This document shows, piece after piece, positions 1-8,661 of a stretch of 49,726 nucleotides of DNA (the first letter of the stretch is position 1; the number at the start of each line of letters is the position of its first letter). Origin of the DNA: Acidobacteriota bacterium. GTDB lineage: Bacteria; Acidobacteriota; Terriglobia; Bryobacterales; Bryobacteraceae. Location of the stretch: the NCBI GenBank assembly GCA_018268715.1, contig JAFDVZ010000022.1, forward strand, positions 1-49,726, read 5' to 3'. The position numbers were made by a program, and so were the translations under genes. The notes below the pieces were generated by a model. That model made no database searches, was not told the origin of the DNA, and saw nothing but the letters and a program-made list of their open reading frames with translations.

Positions 1-18
1 GACTTGCGCCACGGGCTG

Positions 19-930
19 CTAGGCCCGCATCATGTTCTTCGCCAGGAAGAACACGTTGGCCGGACGCTCGGCCAGCCGCCGCATGAAGTAGGGATACCAG
101 GCCTCGCCGTAGGGCACATACAGCCGCATGCGGTAGCCCTGGCCCGCCAACGACCGTTGCAGGTCTCGCCGGATGCCGTACAGCATCTGGAACTCGAAGG
201 CCGAGGGCGCAATGCCGCGCTCGCGGGCATAGTCGACCGTGGAGCGGATCAGCGCCTCGTCGTGGGTGGCGATGGCCGGGTCGACGCCCCGGTCGAGCAT
301 CAGCCTGGTCAACTCGGCGAACGAATTGTCGACATCGCTTTTGGCGGCGAAGGCCACCGTCTGGGGCTCCCGGTAGGCGCCCTTCACCAGCCGGATCGGG
401 ATGCCGTCCTCGCACAGCCGCACCACGTCGTCGCGCGTGCGGTACAGGTAGGCCTGCACCACCGCGCGCACGCAGCCGAATTCGCCGTGGAGCCGCGTGA
501 CGACGTCCAGCGTGCGGTCGACGTAATCGCTCGACTCCATGTCGATCTCCACCCGCGTGCCGGCCTCCCGGGCGAGCGCGGCCAGGCGCCGCACGTTGGC
601 GTGGCAGGCGTCGACGGAAAAATCGAGGCCGAACTGCGTCAGCTTGATGGACACCGTGGCGCCCAGTCGTGAATCGCGGATGCGCTCCAGCATGCCGAGA
701 TAGGCGTCGCGGGACGCCGCCGCCTCGTCCAGCGAGGTGACGTTCTCGCCCAGGCGGTCGAGCGTGGAGGCGATGCCTTCCTCCGCCAGCCGCCGGCACG
801 CGGCGATCTCCTCGTCGAGCGTGCGGCCGGCGACGAAACGGCTGGTCAGCCGGTTGGCCGCCGCCGATGTTTCAAACCAGCGCCGCAAGGTCCGGCGGCG
901 CGACAGGAAAAGGAAAAAGGCCCGTGTCAT
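19..930 (-). CDS. Proline dehydrogenase (monofunctional PRODH)
   Basis: FAD-dependent oxidation of L-proline to 1-pyrroline-5-carboxylate, the first step of proline use as carbon and nitrogen source. The 303-residue protein has the length of monofunctional PRODHs, not of bifunctional PutA. The PRODH barrel is recognisable from the C-terminal block Y-G-I-R-R-D-L followed by the signature L-Y-V-P-Y-G-E-A-W-Y-P-Y-F-M-R-R-L-A-E-R-P-A-N, which contributes the proline-binding arginines; the strand with R-L-V-K-G-A-Y is also typical. The start is preceded by an AGGATGG stretch about 15 nt upstream. The gene lies 30 bp after the transporter at 961-2169 on the same strand, so co-transcription is possible, although no functional link is visible. 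No P5C dehydrogenase gene is inside the window. Family assignment is firm. Confidence 0.93.
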   Translation of the reverse strand: MTRAFFLFLSRRRTLRRWFETSAAANRLTSRFVAGRTLDEEIAACRRLAEEGIASTLDRLGENVTSLDEAAASRDAYLGMLERIRDSRLGATVSIKLTQFGLDFSVDACHANVRRLAALAREAGTRVEIDMESSDYVDRTLDVVTRLHGEFGCVRAVVQAYLYRTRDDVVRLCEDGIPIRLVKGAYREPQTVAFAAKSDVDNSFAELTRLMLDRGVDPAIATHDEALIRSTVDYARERGIAPSAFEFQMLYGIRRDLQRSLAGQGYRMRLYVPYGEAWYPYFMRRLAERPANVFFLAKNMMRA

Positions 931-960
931 TTACAATCTACTTCCATCCTACAGGCAAGC

Positions 961-2169
961 TCATCCCAGCCAGCTCATCCGCACCGCCGCCATCGCGAGC
1001 GTGGCCAGCGTCAGCGGAATGCCCACCCTCGCGTAATCCCAGAAGCCGATGCGCGCCTGGCCCCGCGCCCGCTCCACCACGATCAGGTTCGCGATGGAGC
1101 CCACCACCGTCAGGTTCCCGGCCAGTGTCGAGGCGGCGGCCAAGGTCAGCCACGCCCTCTCCGGATGCGCCATGTGGGCGAGAAACGGCTTGAAGATCAG
1201 CACCGCCGGCACGTTGCTGACGATGTTGGAGATGGCGGCCGCAAGCGCCGTCAGCACGTACACGTTGTCCAGCCGGAGGCTCGCCACCGCCTCGGCCAGG
1301 CGTTGCTCGAGCCCGCTCTGCTCCATGCCGGCCACCACCACGAACAGGCCGGCGAACATCACCAGCAGGGGCCAGTCCACCTGGACGTAGATCTTGGCGG
1401 GCTTCACGCGGCGCGTCAGCAACAGCACGGCGCCGCCCACCACGGCCACCTTCGGCACGGCCCATCCGGCGAAGAAGAACGCCAGCATGCCGGCCGAAAC
1501 GGCCAGCGCCTTCCACATCAGCGGCCGGTTCAGCCGGTGCGGATGGTGGAAAGCCGCCAGGCGATCGGAATGGCGGAACTCGTCGCGGTGGAACAGGTAG
1601 ATGGCGGCCACCGTGGCCACCAGGCCGATTGCCGCCACCGGCGCGCTGGCCGCGGCGAAGCGGGCGTAGGGAATGCCGGAGTAGCTGCCGATCAGCATGT
1701 TCTGCGGATTTCCGGTGATGGTGGCGGCGCTGCCGATGTTCGACGCCATGGCCACTCCCAGCAGATAGGGCACGGGATTCCGCTTCAACGCCACGGTGAT
1801 TTCGGCCACCAGCGGCGTCAGCACCAGGCACATGGTGTCGTTGACGAACACCGCCGACAGCGCTCCCGACACCGCCACGATCGCCGCCAGCAGGGCCAGG
1901 GGCCGGCGGGCGCGCTCCACCGCCCAGGCGCCGGCGACGGTGAAGAATCCGCTCAACCGCAGGTTCGCCGCCACGATCATCATGCCGAACAGCAGCACGA
2001 TGGTGTCGAAGTTGATGGCCCGGTAAGCCTGGTCGAGCGTCAGCACGCCCGCGCCCACCATCAGCGCCGCGCCGATGATGGCCGCTCCCGTGCGGTCCAC
2101 GCGGAATCCCGGCAGGCGTCCCACCGCCAGCACGAAGTAAACGCCCAGGAAGATGAGGAGTGCGGTCAT
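961..2169 (-). CDS. ArsB/NhaD (SLC13-like) ion transporter
   Basis: A 402-residue inner-membrane protein with roughly ten to twelve hydrophobic segments spread over its whole length. The block S-N-I-G-S-A-A-T-I-T-G-N-P-Q-N near residue 165 and the second half-repeat around A-I-S-N-I-V-S-N-V-P-A-V and T-L-A-G-N-L-T-V-V-G-S-I-A-N mark the ion transporter superfamily that includes ArsB (arsenite), NhaD (Na+/H+) and SLC13 anion carriers. The two inverted NxP/SN-type hairpins are the usual substrate and cation sites. Which substrate is moved cannot be decided: no arsR, arsC or similar gene is adjacent. It begins just downstream of a hairpin terminator (2185-2220) and precedes proline dehydrogenase by 30 bp. 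Length is typical for the family. Confidence 0.85.
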   Translation of the reverse strand: MTALLIFLGVYFVLAVGRLPGFRVDRTGAAIIGAALMVGAGVLTLDQAYRAINFDTIVLLFGMMIVAANLRLSGFFTVAGAWAVERARRPLALLAAIVAVSGALSAVFVNDTMCLVLTPLVAEITVALKRNPVPYLLGVAMASNIGSAATITGNPQNMLIGSYSGIPYARFAAASAPVAAIGLVATVAAIYLFHRDEFRHSDRLAAFHHPHRLNRPLMWKALAVSAGMLAFFFAGWAVPKVAVVGGAVLLLTRRVKPAKIYVQVDWPLLVMFAGLFVVVAGMEQSGLEQRLAEAVASLRLDNVYVLTALAAAISNIVSNVPAVLIFKPFLAHMAHPERAWLTLAAASTLAGNLTVVGSIANLIVVERARGQARIGFWDYARVGIPLTLATLAMAAVRMSWLG

Positions 2170-2184
2170 TCAGACCCGTCGCTC

Positions 2185-2220
2185 AAAAAAGGAAGGCCTG
2201 CCCAAGGAATCGGGCAGGCC
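2185..2220 (-). terminator. Rho-independent terminator after the M23 peptidase gene
   Basis: Perfect 9-bp arms GGCCTGCCC / GGGCAGGCC (2195-2203 and 2212-2220) with an 8-nt loop. Reading leftward, the hairpin is followed by TTCCTTTTTT. It lies 25 bp after the stop of the M23 peptidase gene and 16 bp before the transporter start, so the two should be separate transcription units. Confidence 0.85.
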
Positions 2221-2244
2221 GCTATCACGGAAAGGAGACACAAA

Positions 2245-3126
2245 CTAGAATGGAAGATCTTTATGAGCAGCGATGATTGAAGTCTTGCTAAGGTACGGAT
2301 ACGGGTTGATCGGAGTTCCGCCAACGCGCACTTCGTAATGCAGGTGCGGCGCGGTGACGCGTCCGGTGGCGCCCGAATAGCCGACGATCTGGCCTTGGCG
2401 GACTTCCTGGCCGGGCACCGTGTACACGCGCGACAGATGCGCGTACAAGGTCTGCATGCCGTTGCCGTGGTCCACCATCACCATGCGGCCGTAACCGCCG
2501 CCCCAGCCGGCAAACGCCACAATGCCGTCCGCCGAGGCTTTTACCGGCGTGCCCGTTACCGCCTGAAGGTCAACGCCGGGATGAAATTTGCCTTCACCCG
2601 AGAACGGATCCATCCGAGCTCCATATGTGCTCAGCAGCCGGCCGTACACCGGCCAGAGGCTGGGACGCACGTTGAGCTGCCACTGGCGCACCACGTTCCG
2701 GTGAATCATGGAATAGTTTGCGCTCTTGAGGAAGTCGTACTCGGCCAGCGATTCGCGGAAGGTGGGCGTCAACTTGCTGTCCGCTGTCAGGTCCACGGGG
2801 CCTTCGAGCTTTTGTTTGATGCCGTACACAACCGAAACTTCACTGGCGAGCAACTGTAGGCTGGCTAACTGTTCGGCTTTCTGGTTGGCTTCCTTTTGGA
2901 GGGCTTGATACCGGTTACGGAGGGTTTCAACTTCCTGTCGGAGGGTGTTGTAGTTCGACACCTTCCAACTCATCCGCAGGTAACTGGAAAAGAGGCCAAA
3001 GAAGAAGAGGGAAAAAGCAAACAGAACGGCGAGAGCAGCGTACAGGGAACGGTGAGGGATGTGAATACGTCGGAGCCGCCCATGGAGTGAGTGGGCGAGG
3101 ACCAGTACAAAATACTGCTGGCGCAT
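2245..3126 (-). CDS. Membrane-anchored M23 (LytM-type) peptidase with coiled coil
   Basis: Predicted zinc endopeptidase acting on peptidoglycan cross-bridges, or a LytM-domain regulator of other hydrolases. Order of parts in the 293 residues: short cytoplasmic N-terminus, one transmembrane helix (about 27-50), a coiled coil (about 53-100) and a C-terminal M23 domain (about 165-285). The metal ligands are present: H182 and D186 in F-H-P-G-V-D, and H263 in H-L-H-Y-E-V; the active-site histidine is H230 in L-Y-A-H. The domain should therefore be catalytically competent, unlike degenerate EnvC/NlpD types. The start is supported by a GGAG box 5 nt upstream. A sigma-70-like promoter (3227-3256) and a terminator (2185-2220) frame it as a single-gene unit. 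Confidence 0.9.
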   Translation of the reverse strand: MRQQYFVLVLAHSLHGRLRRIHIPHRSLYAALAVLFAFSLFFFGLFSSYLRMSWKVSNYNTLRQEVETLRNRYQALQKEANQKAEQLASLQLLASEVSVVYGIKQKLEGPVDLTADSKLTPTFRESLAEYDFLKSANYSMIHRNVVRQWQLNVRPSLWPVYGRLLSTYGARMDPFSGEGKFHPGVDLQAVTGTPVKASADGIVAFAGWGGGYGRMVMVDHGNGMQTLYAHLSRVYTVPGQEVRQGQIVGYSGATGRVTAPHLHYEVRVGGTPINPYPYLSKTSIIAAHKDLPF

Positions 3127-3226
3127 GGAGTCTCCAAAGTTTAATTCGGCGCGAGGTTGATCGCTCCCGATTCCAACCGCGTAGGCCGGAGAGTACCACT
3201 AAAGCACTACAAAATATCGAAAGGCC

Positions 3227-3256
3227 AGGATATCGAACCGAGGGCGCCTTTGTCAA
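3227..3256 (-). promoter_or_regulatory. Sigma-70-like promoter for the M23 peptidase gene
   Basis: Reading leftward, TTGACA (3251-3256) is followed after 18 bp by TATCCT (3227-3232). The expected start point leaves a leader of about 90 nt before the ATG at 3126, which carries a normal Shine-Dalgarno box. Confidence 0.5.
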
Positions 3257-3320
3257 TTGAAAGTCGTTAAAGTTGTAGTCGAACCGTCACAGTCGTGGGT
3301 CGAATGGACACGGAGCGGGC

Positions 3321-4805
3321 TCAGGCGGCGCCGTCGTGCCCCTTGGTTTTGTCGCCCCGCCGCCGCACGTCGATATTCAACCTTTTGATCTTTTGGTTCA
3401 ATGTTGACAATGGGATACGGAGTGATTCGGCGGCCTCGGTCTGGCTCCAGTTGGAGGCTTCGAGCGCCTCGATGATTTTGCGGCGTTCGTAATCGGCCAC
3501 CACTTCAAAAAGCGATGCGTCAGCGGGCAGGCGTCCGCTCTCGTCCCGGCGGACCTTCATTCCGCCGGCCGTCAGCAGGTAATCCGGAAGCACGTCGGCT
3601 GCCACCGTGGGGGCGCCCGCCAGCACCACCGCCCGTTCCACCACGTTCTCCAGTTCCCGTACGTTGCCGGGCCAATGGTGGTCGATCAGGATTTGCAGCG
3701 CGTCGGGCTCGAAACGCAGCGCCGCGCTCCCGTTGGCGTTGAGGAACTTCTCGTTCTCGCGGCAGTACTTTTCGAAGAAGTAGTCGATCAGCAGCGGGAT
3801 GTCCTCGCGGCGGTCGCGCAGCGGGGGCAGCAGGAGGTTGATGACGTTCAGCCGGTAGTAGAGATCTTCCCGGAACTTGCCCTCCTCGACGGCCCGGCGC
3901 AGGTCGGCGTTGGTGGCGGCCACGATGCGGACGTCCACCTTCACGGTTTCGCTCGAGCCCACGGGCATGAACTCGCGATCCTGGATCACCCGCAGCAGTT
4001 TGGCCTGCGTTTCGACGTTGATGGTGCCGATCTCGTCGAAGAAGATCGTGCCGCGGTGGGCCAGTTCGAAGTAGCCCTTGCGCGAGGCGACAGCCCCCGT
4101 GAAGGCCCCGCGTACGTGCCCAAATAGCGTCGATTCAAGCAGTTCCGATGGGATGGAGCTGCTGTTCACGGCCACAAACGGCTGCTCGGAGCGCGCCGAG
4201 TGGGAGTGGATGGCCTTGGCGATCAGTTCCTTACCTGTGCCCGTTTCGCCGGTGATCAGGATGGTGGCGCGGCTGGGGGCCACCTGCGCCACCAGGTCCA
4301 GAATGCGCAGCATGCGGTCGCTCTTGCCGATGATGTTCGGGAAGGCGTAGCGCTGCTTGAGGGCCTGCTTCAGCTGCCGGTTCTCGGTTTCGAGGCGGCG
4401 CTTGGCGATCATCCGCTCGAGCTCGATCAGCAGTTTTTCGTTGTCCCACGGCTTGGGGAAGTAGTCGGTGGCGCCGCGCTTGATGGCCGACACAGCGACT
4501 TCCACCGAGCCGTAGGCCGTGATCATGACGATCGGCGTCTCCTTGTCCCGCTGGCGGACCTCCTCGAGCACCTCCATGCCGCTTTTGTCCGGCATCATGA
4601 GGTCCAGCAGAACGATGTCGTAGCTGCTGTTTTCAAGCTTTTTCAGGCCTTCGGTGGCGTTCTGGGCAAGTTCCACGTTGTACTTGCCCTCCATGGTCAG
4701 CAGGACTTCGAGGCTTTCGCGGATATCGGCTTCGTCATCGATGACGAGCACACGGCCTTGCGCCGCCTCGGCCAGCGACTCTTCCGGCGGGAATCGATCG
4801 GACAT
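3321..4805 (-). CDS. NtrC-family sigma-54-dependent response regulator
   Basis: A 494-residue transcription activator with three domains. The receiver (about 18-135) has its phosphoacceptor D68 in V-L-L-D-L-M-M-P. The AAA+ domain (about 155-390) has Walker A G-E-T-G-T-G-K (186-192), the sigma-54 contact loop GAFTGA (233-238) and Walker B T-I-F-F-D-E-I-G. The C-terminal Fis-type HTH (about 445-485) contains [17 protein letters not shown] is intact, so it should open sigma-54 promoters when phosphorylated. It starts 9 bp after the stop of the histidine kinase gene, so the two form an operon and almost certainly a cognate pair. No convincing -24/-12 sigma-54 promoter was found nearby; targets are unknown. 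Confidence 0.94.
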   Translation of the reverse strand: MSDRFPPEESLAEAAQGRVLVIDDEADIRESLEVLLTMEGKYNVELAQNATEGLKKLENSSYDIVLLDLMMPDKSGMEVLEEVRQRDKETPIVMITAYGSVEVAVSAIKRGATDYFPKPWDNEKLLIELERMIAKRRLETENRQLKQALKQRYAFPNIIGKSDRMLRILDLVAQVAPSRATILITGETGTGKELIAKAIHSHSARSEQPFVAVNSSSIPSELLESTLFGHVRGAFTGAVASRKGYFELAHRGTIFFDEIGTINVETQAKLLRVIQDREFMPVGSSETVKVDVRIVAATNADLRRAVEEGKFREDLYYRLNVINLLLPPLRDRREDIPLLIDYFFEKYCRENEKFLNANGSAALRFEPDALQILIDHHWPGNVRELENVVERAVVLAGAPTVAADVLPDYLLTAGGMKVRRDESGRLPADASLFEVVADYERRKIIEALEASNWSQTEAAESLRIPLSTLNQKIKRLNIDVRRRGDKTKGHDGAA

Positions 4806-4814
4806 GTCTGATGA

Positions 4815-7739
4815 CTATTGTGACGTAAGTGCGGCGAGCGGCGGGGCGGCTTTTCGCACCGCGGGCTCGATCTTCCGGGCGATGGGCAGTTCGATGATGA
4901 AACGGGCGCCCTGTCCCATCTGGCTCTCCACTTCCACCGTGCCGCCATGTTCGCGGACGATGCCATAGGTCACCGACAGGCCCAGACCCGTGCCCTTCTT
5001 GGGCGCCTTGGTGGTGAAGAACGGATCGTAGATGCGGGCCAGGTTCTCCGGCGCGATGCCCACGCCGCTGTCGGCGATTTCGGTGAACACGGCCCCGCCC
5101 GACGACCAGGTGCGGATGGCCAGCACGCCGCCCTCGGGCATGGCGTCGCGCGCGTTCAGAAACAGGTTCAGGTACACCTGCTGGAGCTTGCCGGCGTTGC
5201 CCTTCAGCCGGGGCAGCGCGTCCTCGAGCGACAACTCCACCCGCACCGAGGCCTTCTGCAACTGGTGGTCGATCAGGCTGATGGTCTCGCGGATGATACG
5301 GTTGACCTCGACGTCCACGAACTCGGTGGAGGAGGTGCGCGAGAAGTTCAGCAGCGAGTTCACGATTTCGCTCGCCCGGAAGGTCTGCTTGGCGATTTTC
5401 TCAAGCAGCTTGGACTTCTGCTCGTCGCCGCTCACCTGCTTGGCCAGCATCTGCGCGTAGGTGGAAATCACCGCCAGCGGTGTGTTTACCTCGTGCGCCA
5501 CGCCGGCCGCCAGCAACCCGATGGAGCTCAGCTTGTCGGCCTGCACCAGGCGGCTTTCGAGTTCGGAACGGTCCGTGATGTCGTCGAAGATGATCAGCCG
5601 GCCGATCTGGCGGTAGTCCTTGGAAACCAGCGGCGCGATGGCCAGATTCAGGATGGTCTCGCGCGCCGGCCGCGCGGCGTAGCCGTTCTCGACGCCGTTC
5701 AGCGCCGGTTTCAGCACGAATTTGTAGATGTTGTGGACCCCGGAATCGCCGCGCACCTCGTCGAACTTCTCGTACAGGTCGTCGGGGAACAGTTCCGACA
5801 GCCGGCGTCCCAGCGCGTTTTCCCGCGCGATGCCGGTCAGCCGTTCGATCTGCGTGTTCCAGCTCTCCACCCGGTCGTCGAGGTCGGCGGCCAGGATGCC
5901 GACGTTGATCGATTCGACGATGTTCTCGCTGAACTCCTTCAGCCGTTCGTACTCTTCCACCTTGCGTTGCAGGGAGCGGTACAGACGGGCGTTTTCGACG
6001 GCGATGCCGACGTAGCCGGCAAGCGACACCACCAGTTCGATGTCGTCGCTCGACAGGAAGTCGTCCTTGGTGGTGCGGCTGACGCCCAGGTAGGCGATGG
6101 TGCGGCCGCGCACCACGCAGGGCACGTAGTAGGTCAGGTCCAGATCGGCGATGGTGCGCCGCACGGTGGCCGGCCAGTTGCCGGAAATAGCGTCGAGCAG
6201 GTGCCGCGTGCGTTCGAAAAACAGATAGGGCAGGTCCGGCCGGGAACTCAGGAAGCTCAGGTCGGGCGGCTCCGCGCCGGGACGGTCCCGGCGGGTGGAA
6301 AACTCCAGATGAAAGGCGCTTTCGTGCTCGTCGGCGATGAACACCGCCACGTGCTGGATCAGCAGGGTGGAGCGCAGGCGGTCGGCCACCGAGCGCAGCA
6401 TCGGATCGAGGTCGGTCTGCGAGCCCAACTCGCGCGCAAAGCCGATCAGCGTCTTGCGGTAATCATACTGATCGCCGTAGAAGACGTAGCGGTCGAGCAT
6501 CTCCTGGATCCAGGCGCGGATGGGCTGGAACACGAAGGTGGCGATCAGCAGCAGCGCCACCAGCGCCGTGCCGCTCAACTGGTTCGGCTTGGTGACCGAG
6601 AAGATGACGCCGTAGAAGATGCCGATCACGGCGAGCGTGGCGAGCGTATAGGCGTAACCCTGCTGGAAGATCACGTCGACGTCCATCAGGCGGTAGCGCA
6701 GGATGGCGTAGGCCCAGGTCAACGGCACCAGCGGCAGCGACAGCACCGCCATCTTCATGTAGTGGTTGGGCGCCACGCCGAAAATGTAGGGCGCCACGTA
6801 GAACACCGCCACCGGCAGCACGCCGAACACCGCCCCGTTGCGCAGCCACACCAATTGCCGGCGCACGATGGGGTCTTCCGATTTGGCGTACTTGGCCCAC
6901 AGCACCCCCGCGCCGATCAGGTACACCGACGAGAGGTACAGCATCCACAGCCGGTCGAGCGTCCAGACGACTTCGATCAGCGGGGCCGCCGCCCGCACCA
7001 CGCCCCAGGCGAAGCCCACGTAACAGGCGGCGATGGCGAGCGCCGGCAGGTAGACCAGCAGCACCCGTCCGCGGCCGGCGAACCATCCGCGCCGCTCCGG
7101 GAAGGTGATGCAGAAGTGCAGGAAGATGGTGGGCGCAAGCAGGCCCGCCGCCACGTTGCCGAAATACATCACCTGGTCGAAGCCGTTCAGCTTGCCGGTG
7201 TAATGGAAGCAGGACAGGATGAACGAGCTGAGGCACAGCACGTAGAAGTGCAGCGCCTTGGGCGAGTTGCCGCGGCGGAAGTAGACGAACAGCCCGATCA
7301 GCAGGTAGATCGCGCCCACGCCGTATTGGTAGAGCAGGGCGCTGTCGGTGACGCTTTCCTGGATGATCACCTGCGCCGAGAAGGGCACCGTCTTGCGGTC
7401 GCCGCCCTGCAGGCGGACGTTTTCGCGTTCCACCTCGTACTCCACCTTGGCCCAGGCGTGTACGTTTTGCAGGATCTGGGTGGCTTCGGCGGCCCGTTCA
7501 ATCTTCCGTCCGCCGATCGAGATGAGGGTGTCGCCCGGACGCAGGCCGGCCTTGGCGGCGCCGCTGTTTTTATCGATGAAGACGGCCTTCACCGCGCCGC
7601 CCCGGTCCACCCAGGTGACGCCGTCGTCGGGCAGGTGGAAGCGGCGCTGCTGCTGGAAATTGATCCCGGCCGAAATCACCGCCGCCACCGTGACGATCAC
7701 GAGCAGCGCGCTAATCAGCTGGTCTTTAAGTTCCCTCAC
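4815..7739 (-). CDS. Hybrid-sensor histidine kinase: PDZ, multi-TM, GAF, PAS, HisKA/HATPase
   Basis: Sensor kinase of 974 residues. Layout: N-terminal transmembrane helix (7-26); a PDZ-like domain (about 40-105, with [13 protein letters not shown]) predicted outside the membrane; about eight or nine further hydrophobic helices (about 145-400); a GAF domain (about 430-600); a PAS domain (about 620-740); HisKA with the phosphorylated His in G-V-A-H-E-V-N-T-P; and HATPase with N box N-L-F-L-N-A-R-D-A and G boxes D-S-G-V-G-I and G-T-G-L-G-L-S. No receiver domain follows; that role belongs to the NtrC-type regulator 9 bp downstream. The GTG start is supported by GGGGAG 7 nt upstream. A periplasmic PDZ domain in front of a 7TM-like sensor is unusual and suggests that misfolded or cleaved envelope peptides could be the signal; that is inference. 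Confidence 0.93.
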   Translation of the reverse strand: MRELKDQLISALLVIVTVAAVISAGINFQQQRRFHLPDDGVTWVDRGGAVKAVFIDKNSGAAKAGLRPGDTLISIGGRKIERAAEATQILQNVHAWAKVEYEVERENVRLQGGDRKTVPFSAQVIIQESVTDSALLYQYGVGAIYLLIGLFVYFRRGNSPKALHFYVLCLSSFILSCFHYTGKLNGFDQVMYFGNVAAGLLAPTIFLHFCITFPERRGWFAGRGRVLLVYLPALAIAACYVGFAWGVVRAAAPLIEVVWTLDRLWMLYLSSVYLIGAGVLWAKYAKSEDPIVRRQLVWLRNGAVFGVLPVAVFYVAPYIFGVAPNHYMKMAVLSLPLVPLTWAYAILRYRLMDVDVIFQQGYAYTLATLAVIGIFYGVIFSVTKPNQLSGTALVALLLIATFVFQPIRAWIQEMLDRYVFYGDQYDYRKTLIGFARELGSQTDLDPMLRSVADRLRSTLLIQHVAVFIADEHESAFHLEFSTRRDRPGAEPPDLSFLSSRPDLPYLFFERTRHLLDAISGNWPATVRRTIADLDLTYYVPCVVRGRTIAYLGVSRTTKDDFLSSDDIELVVSLAGYVGIAVENARLYRSLQRKVEEYERLKEFSENIVESINVGILAADLDDRVESWNTQIERLTGIARENALGRRLSELFPDDLYEKFDEVRGDSGVHNIYKFVLKPALNGVENGYAARPARETILNLAIAPLVSKDYRQIGRLIIFDDITDRSELESRLVQADKLSSIGLLAAGVAHEVNTPLAVISTYAQMLAKQVSGDEQKSKLLEKIAKQTFRASEIVNSLLNFSRTSSTEFVDVEVNRIIRETISLIDHQLQKASVRVELSLEDALPRLKGNAGKLQQVYLNLFLNARDAMPEGGVLAIRTWSSGGAVFTEIADSGVGIAPENLARIYDPFFTTKAPKKGTGLGLSVTYGIVREHGGTVEVESQMGQGARFIIELPIARKIEPAVRKAAPPLAALTSQ

Positions 7740-7941
7740 CGCCGGTCTCCCCGCCGAACTTGGACGATACGGGTGCTACACATCGACCCGGTGGCTTCTG
7801 AGCACGTGAACCGCCACCCTGGAGCTCTACCGGAATGGTGTTATTTTACTACCGTTTAGCGGGAATGGCCAAATTGGCTTTAAGGATTACTTCCGGTTTC
7901 CGGGAACCTGGCTACGTGGTTGTGTAGCAATTTGGAAACAG

Positions 7942-7979
7942 GCGGGACGGCGACTGGGTGGATTGGGCCGCCGTCCCGC
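7942..7979 (-). terminator. Terminator-like hairpin after the peroxiredoxin gene
   Basis: Perfect 11-bp arms GCGGGACGGCG / CGCCGTCCCGC (7942-7952 and 7969-7979), placed 6 bp after the stop codon of the UGA-containing peroxiredoxin gene. The T-rich tail on the minus strand is weak (CTGTTTCC), so termination efficiency is uncertain. The rest of the 7740-7984 interval holds the upstream region of the histidine kinase gene; I saw no clear promoter there. Confidence 0.6.
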
Positions 7980-7984
7980 GCCGG

Positions 7985-8509
7985 TCACGACTTCTTCTTG
8001 TGGCGGGAGCAGGCGGTTTCGGCCCCGGTGGGGTCGATGGCGGCGCTGCCTTCAACGATTTCTACGATCTTGCCTTCGGTGTCGATGACGAACGTGGCCC
8101 GGTTGGCGATGCGGCGTTCCTTGATCAGCACGCCATATTGTTCGGCCACCGCGCCATCGTGATCGCTCAGCAGGGGATAGCTTGCATTCAGTTCCTTGGA
8201 CCAATGCGACAGGGTGGCGATGAAGTCCGTGCTGACGGCCAGAACCTGCGCATCGAGCGAGTCGAATTTGCCTATACCAGACTGGTAGGCGGTGAGTTCC
8301 TTGGTTCAGCCACCGGTGAAGGCGGCGGGAAAGAAGTTGAGCACCACCATCTTCTTTCCGCGGAAATCGGCGAGTTTTACAGGGTCCTTGGCGAGCGTTC
8401 CGGGCAGGGAAAACTCCGGGGCCATGTCGCCCACCTTCAGGTGGGTTTTGGGGGGCGATTGGGCGCTGAGCGTAGCGGCGAGCGCTACAGCGAATAGGAT
8501 CGGTTTCAT
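7985..8509 (-). CDS. Predicted selenocysteine-containing peroxiredoxin (AhpC/TSA family)
   Basis: Thiol/selenol peroxidase, probably exported. The frame from ATG 8509 reads a signal-like N-terminus (1-16, ending S-A-Q), the thioredoxin-fold start [10 protein letters not shown], then [19 protein letters not shown]. In relatives this site is F-T-x-x-C-T-K-E, so the in-frame TGA (8306-8308, residue 68) sits exactly on the peroxidatic cysteine. Downstream, the same frame stays open and family-like (L-A-V-S-T-D, Y-P-L-L-S-D, R-A-T-F-V-I-D) to TGA at 7985, giving 174 residues. A Cys near the C-terminus (A-C-S-R-H) could be the resolving residue. A SECIS-like hairpin follows the UGA (8270-8290). AAAGGAG precedes the ATG. 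A standard pipeline would call a truncated 67-residue gene or a pseudogene. An inactivating mutation at precisely the catalytic codon cannot be excluded from sequence alone but is far less likely. Confidence 0.87.
8270..8290 (-). promoter_or_regulatory. Candidate bacterial SECIS (selenocysteine insertion) hairpin
   Basis: In the mRNA, 15 nt after the UGA, GCC-UACCA [GUC] UGGUA-UA-GGC can form a 5-bp upper stem and a 3-bp lower stem separated by a two-nucleotide UA bulge. The apical loop GUC begins with G, 24 nt after the UGA. Both features meet the published bacterial SECIS pattern (loop about 16-37 nt downstream, G at the start of the loop). It lies inside the coding sequence, as expected in bacteria. 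Confidence 0.75.
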
Positions 8510-8532
8510 CGGCTCCTTTCAAAAGGGGCGCC

Positions 8533-8589
8533 AAAACGCGTCAAAATGACTCATTTCGTGCACGAAACGACGCATTTTCGACGCGTTTT
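8533..8589. repeat. 57-bp nested palindrome upstream of the peroxiredoxin gene
   Basis: Three sets of arms share one centre near 8561: AAAACGCGTC / GACGCGTTTT (8533-8542, 8580-8589), AAAATG / CATTTT (8543-8548, 8573-8578) and the perfect 14-mer TTTCGTGCACGAAA (8554-8567). One extra base and a 5-nt internal mismatch interrupt the pairing. It begins 24 bp upstream of the peroxiredoxin ATG and lies beyond the M48 terminator. It could be an operator, a leader hairpin, or a second terminator for the M48 gene (the leftward strand ends in TTTT). Confidence 0.8.
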
Positions 8590-8608
8590 TATGGCGAATA
8601 AACTACGA

Positions 8609-8640
8609 AAGCCCGCCATCCCGGAGGGGATCGCGGGCTT
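8609..8640 (-). terminator. Hairpin terminator after the M48 protease gene
   Basis: Arms AAGCCCGC (8609-8616) and GCGGGCTT (8633-8640) plus inner ATCCC/GGGAT pairing around a short loop. It sits 22 bp after the stop of the M48 gene. The leftward tail TTTCGTAGTTT is only moderately T-rich. Confidence 0.7.
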
Positions 8641-8661
8641 GTTCTGCTTGCGGGAAAGCCT

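Noticed and set aside
4947-7859. A 970-codon open frame on the plus strand opposite the histidine kinase
   Set aside because: Composition is rich in His, Gln, Arg, Val and Asp repeats typical of the reverse complement of a GC-rich gene. The opposite strand has clear kinase domains over the same span.
7740-7984. Sigma-54 promoter for the kinase/regulator operon
   Set aside because: I looked for GG and GC dinucleotides with 10-bp spacing in the TGGCAC-N5-TTGCA context and found no convincing match.
7985-8509. Peroxiredoxin as a nonsense pseudogene
   Set aside because: The only lesion would be TGA at the exact catalytic codon, with intact sequence downstream and a SECIS-like hairpin. Recoding explains more, though resequencing is still the decisive check.
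8052-8534. A 160-codon minus-strand frame overlapping the peroxiredoxin
   Set aside because: Reads Arg/Pro/Gln-rich sequence without motifs. The frame with the single UGA carries all peroxiredoxin motifs.
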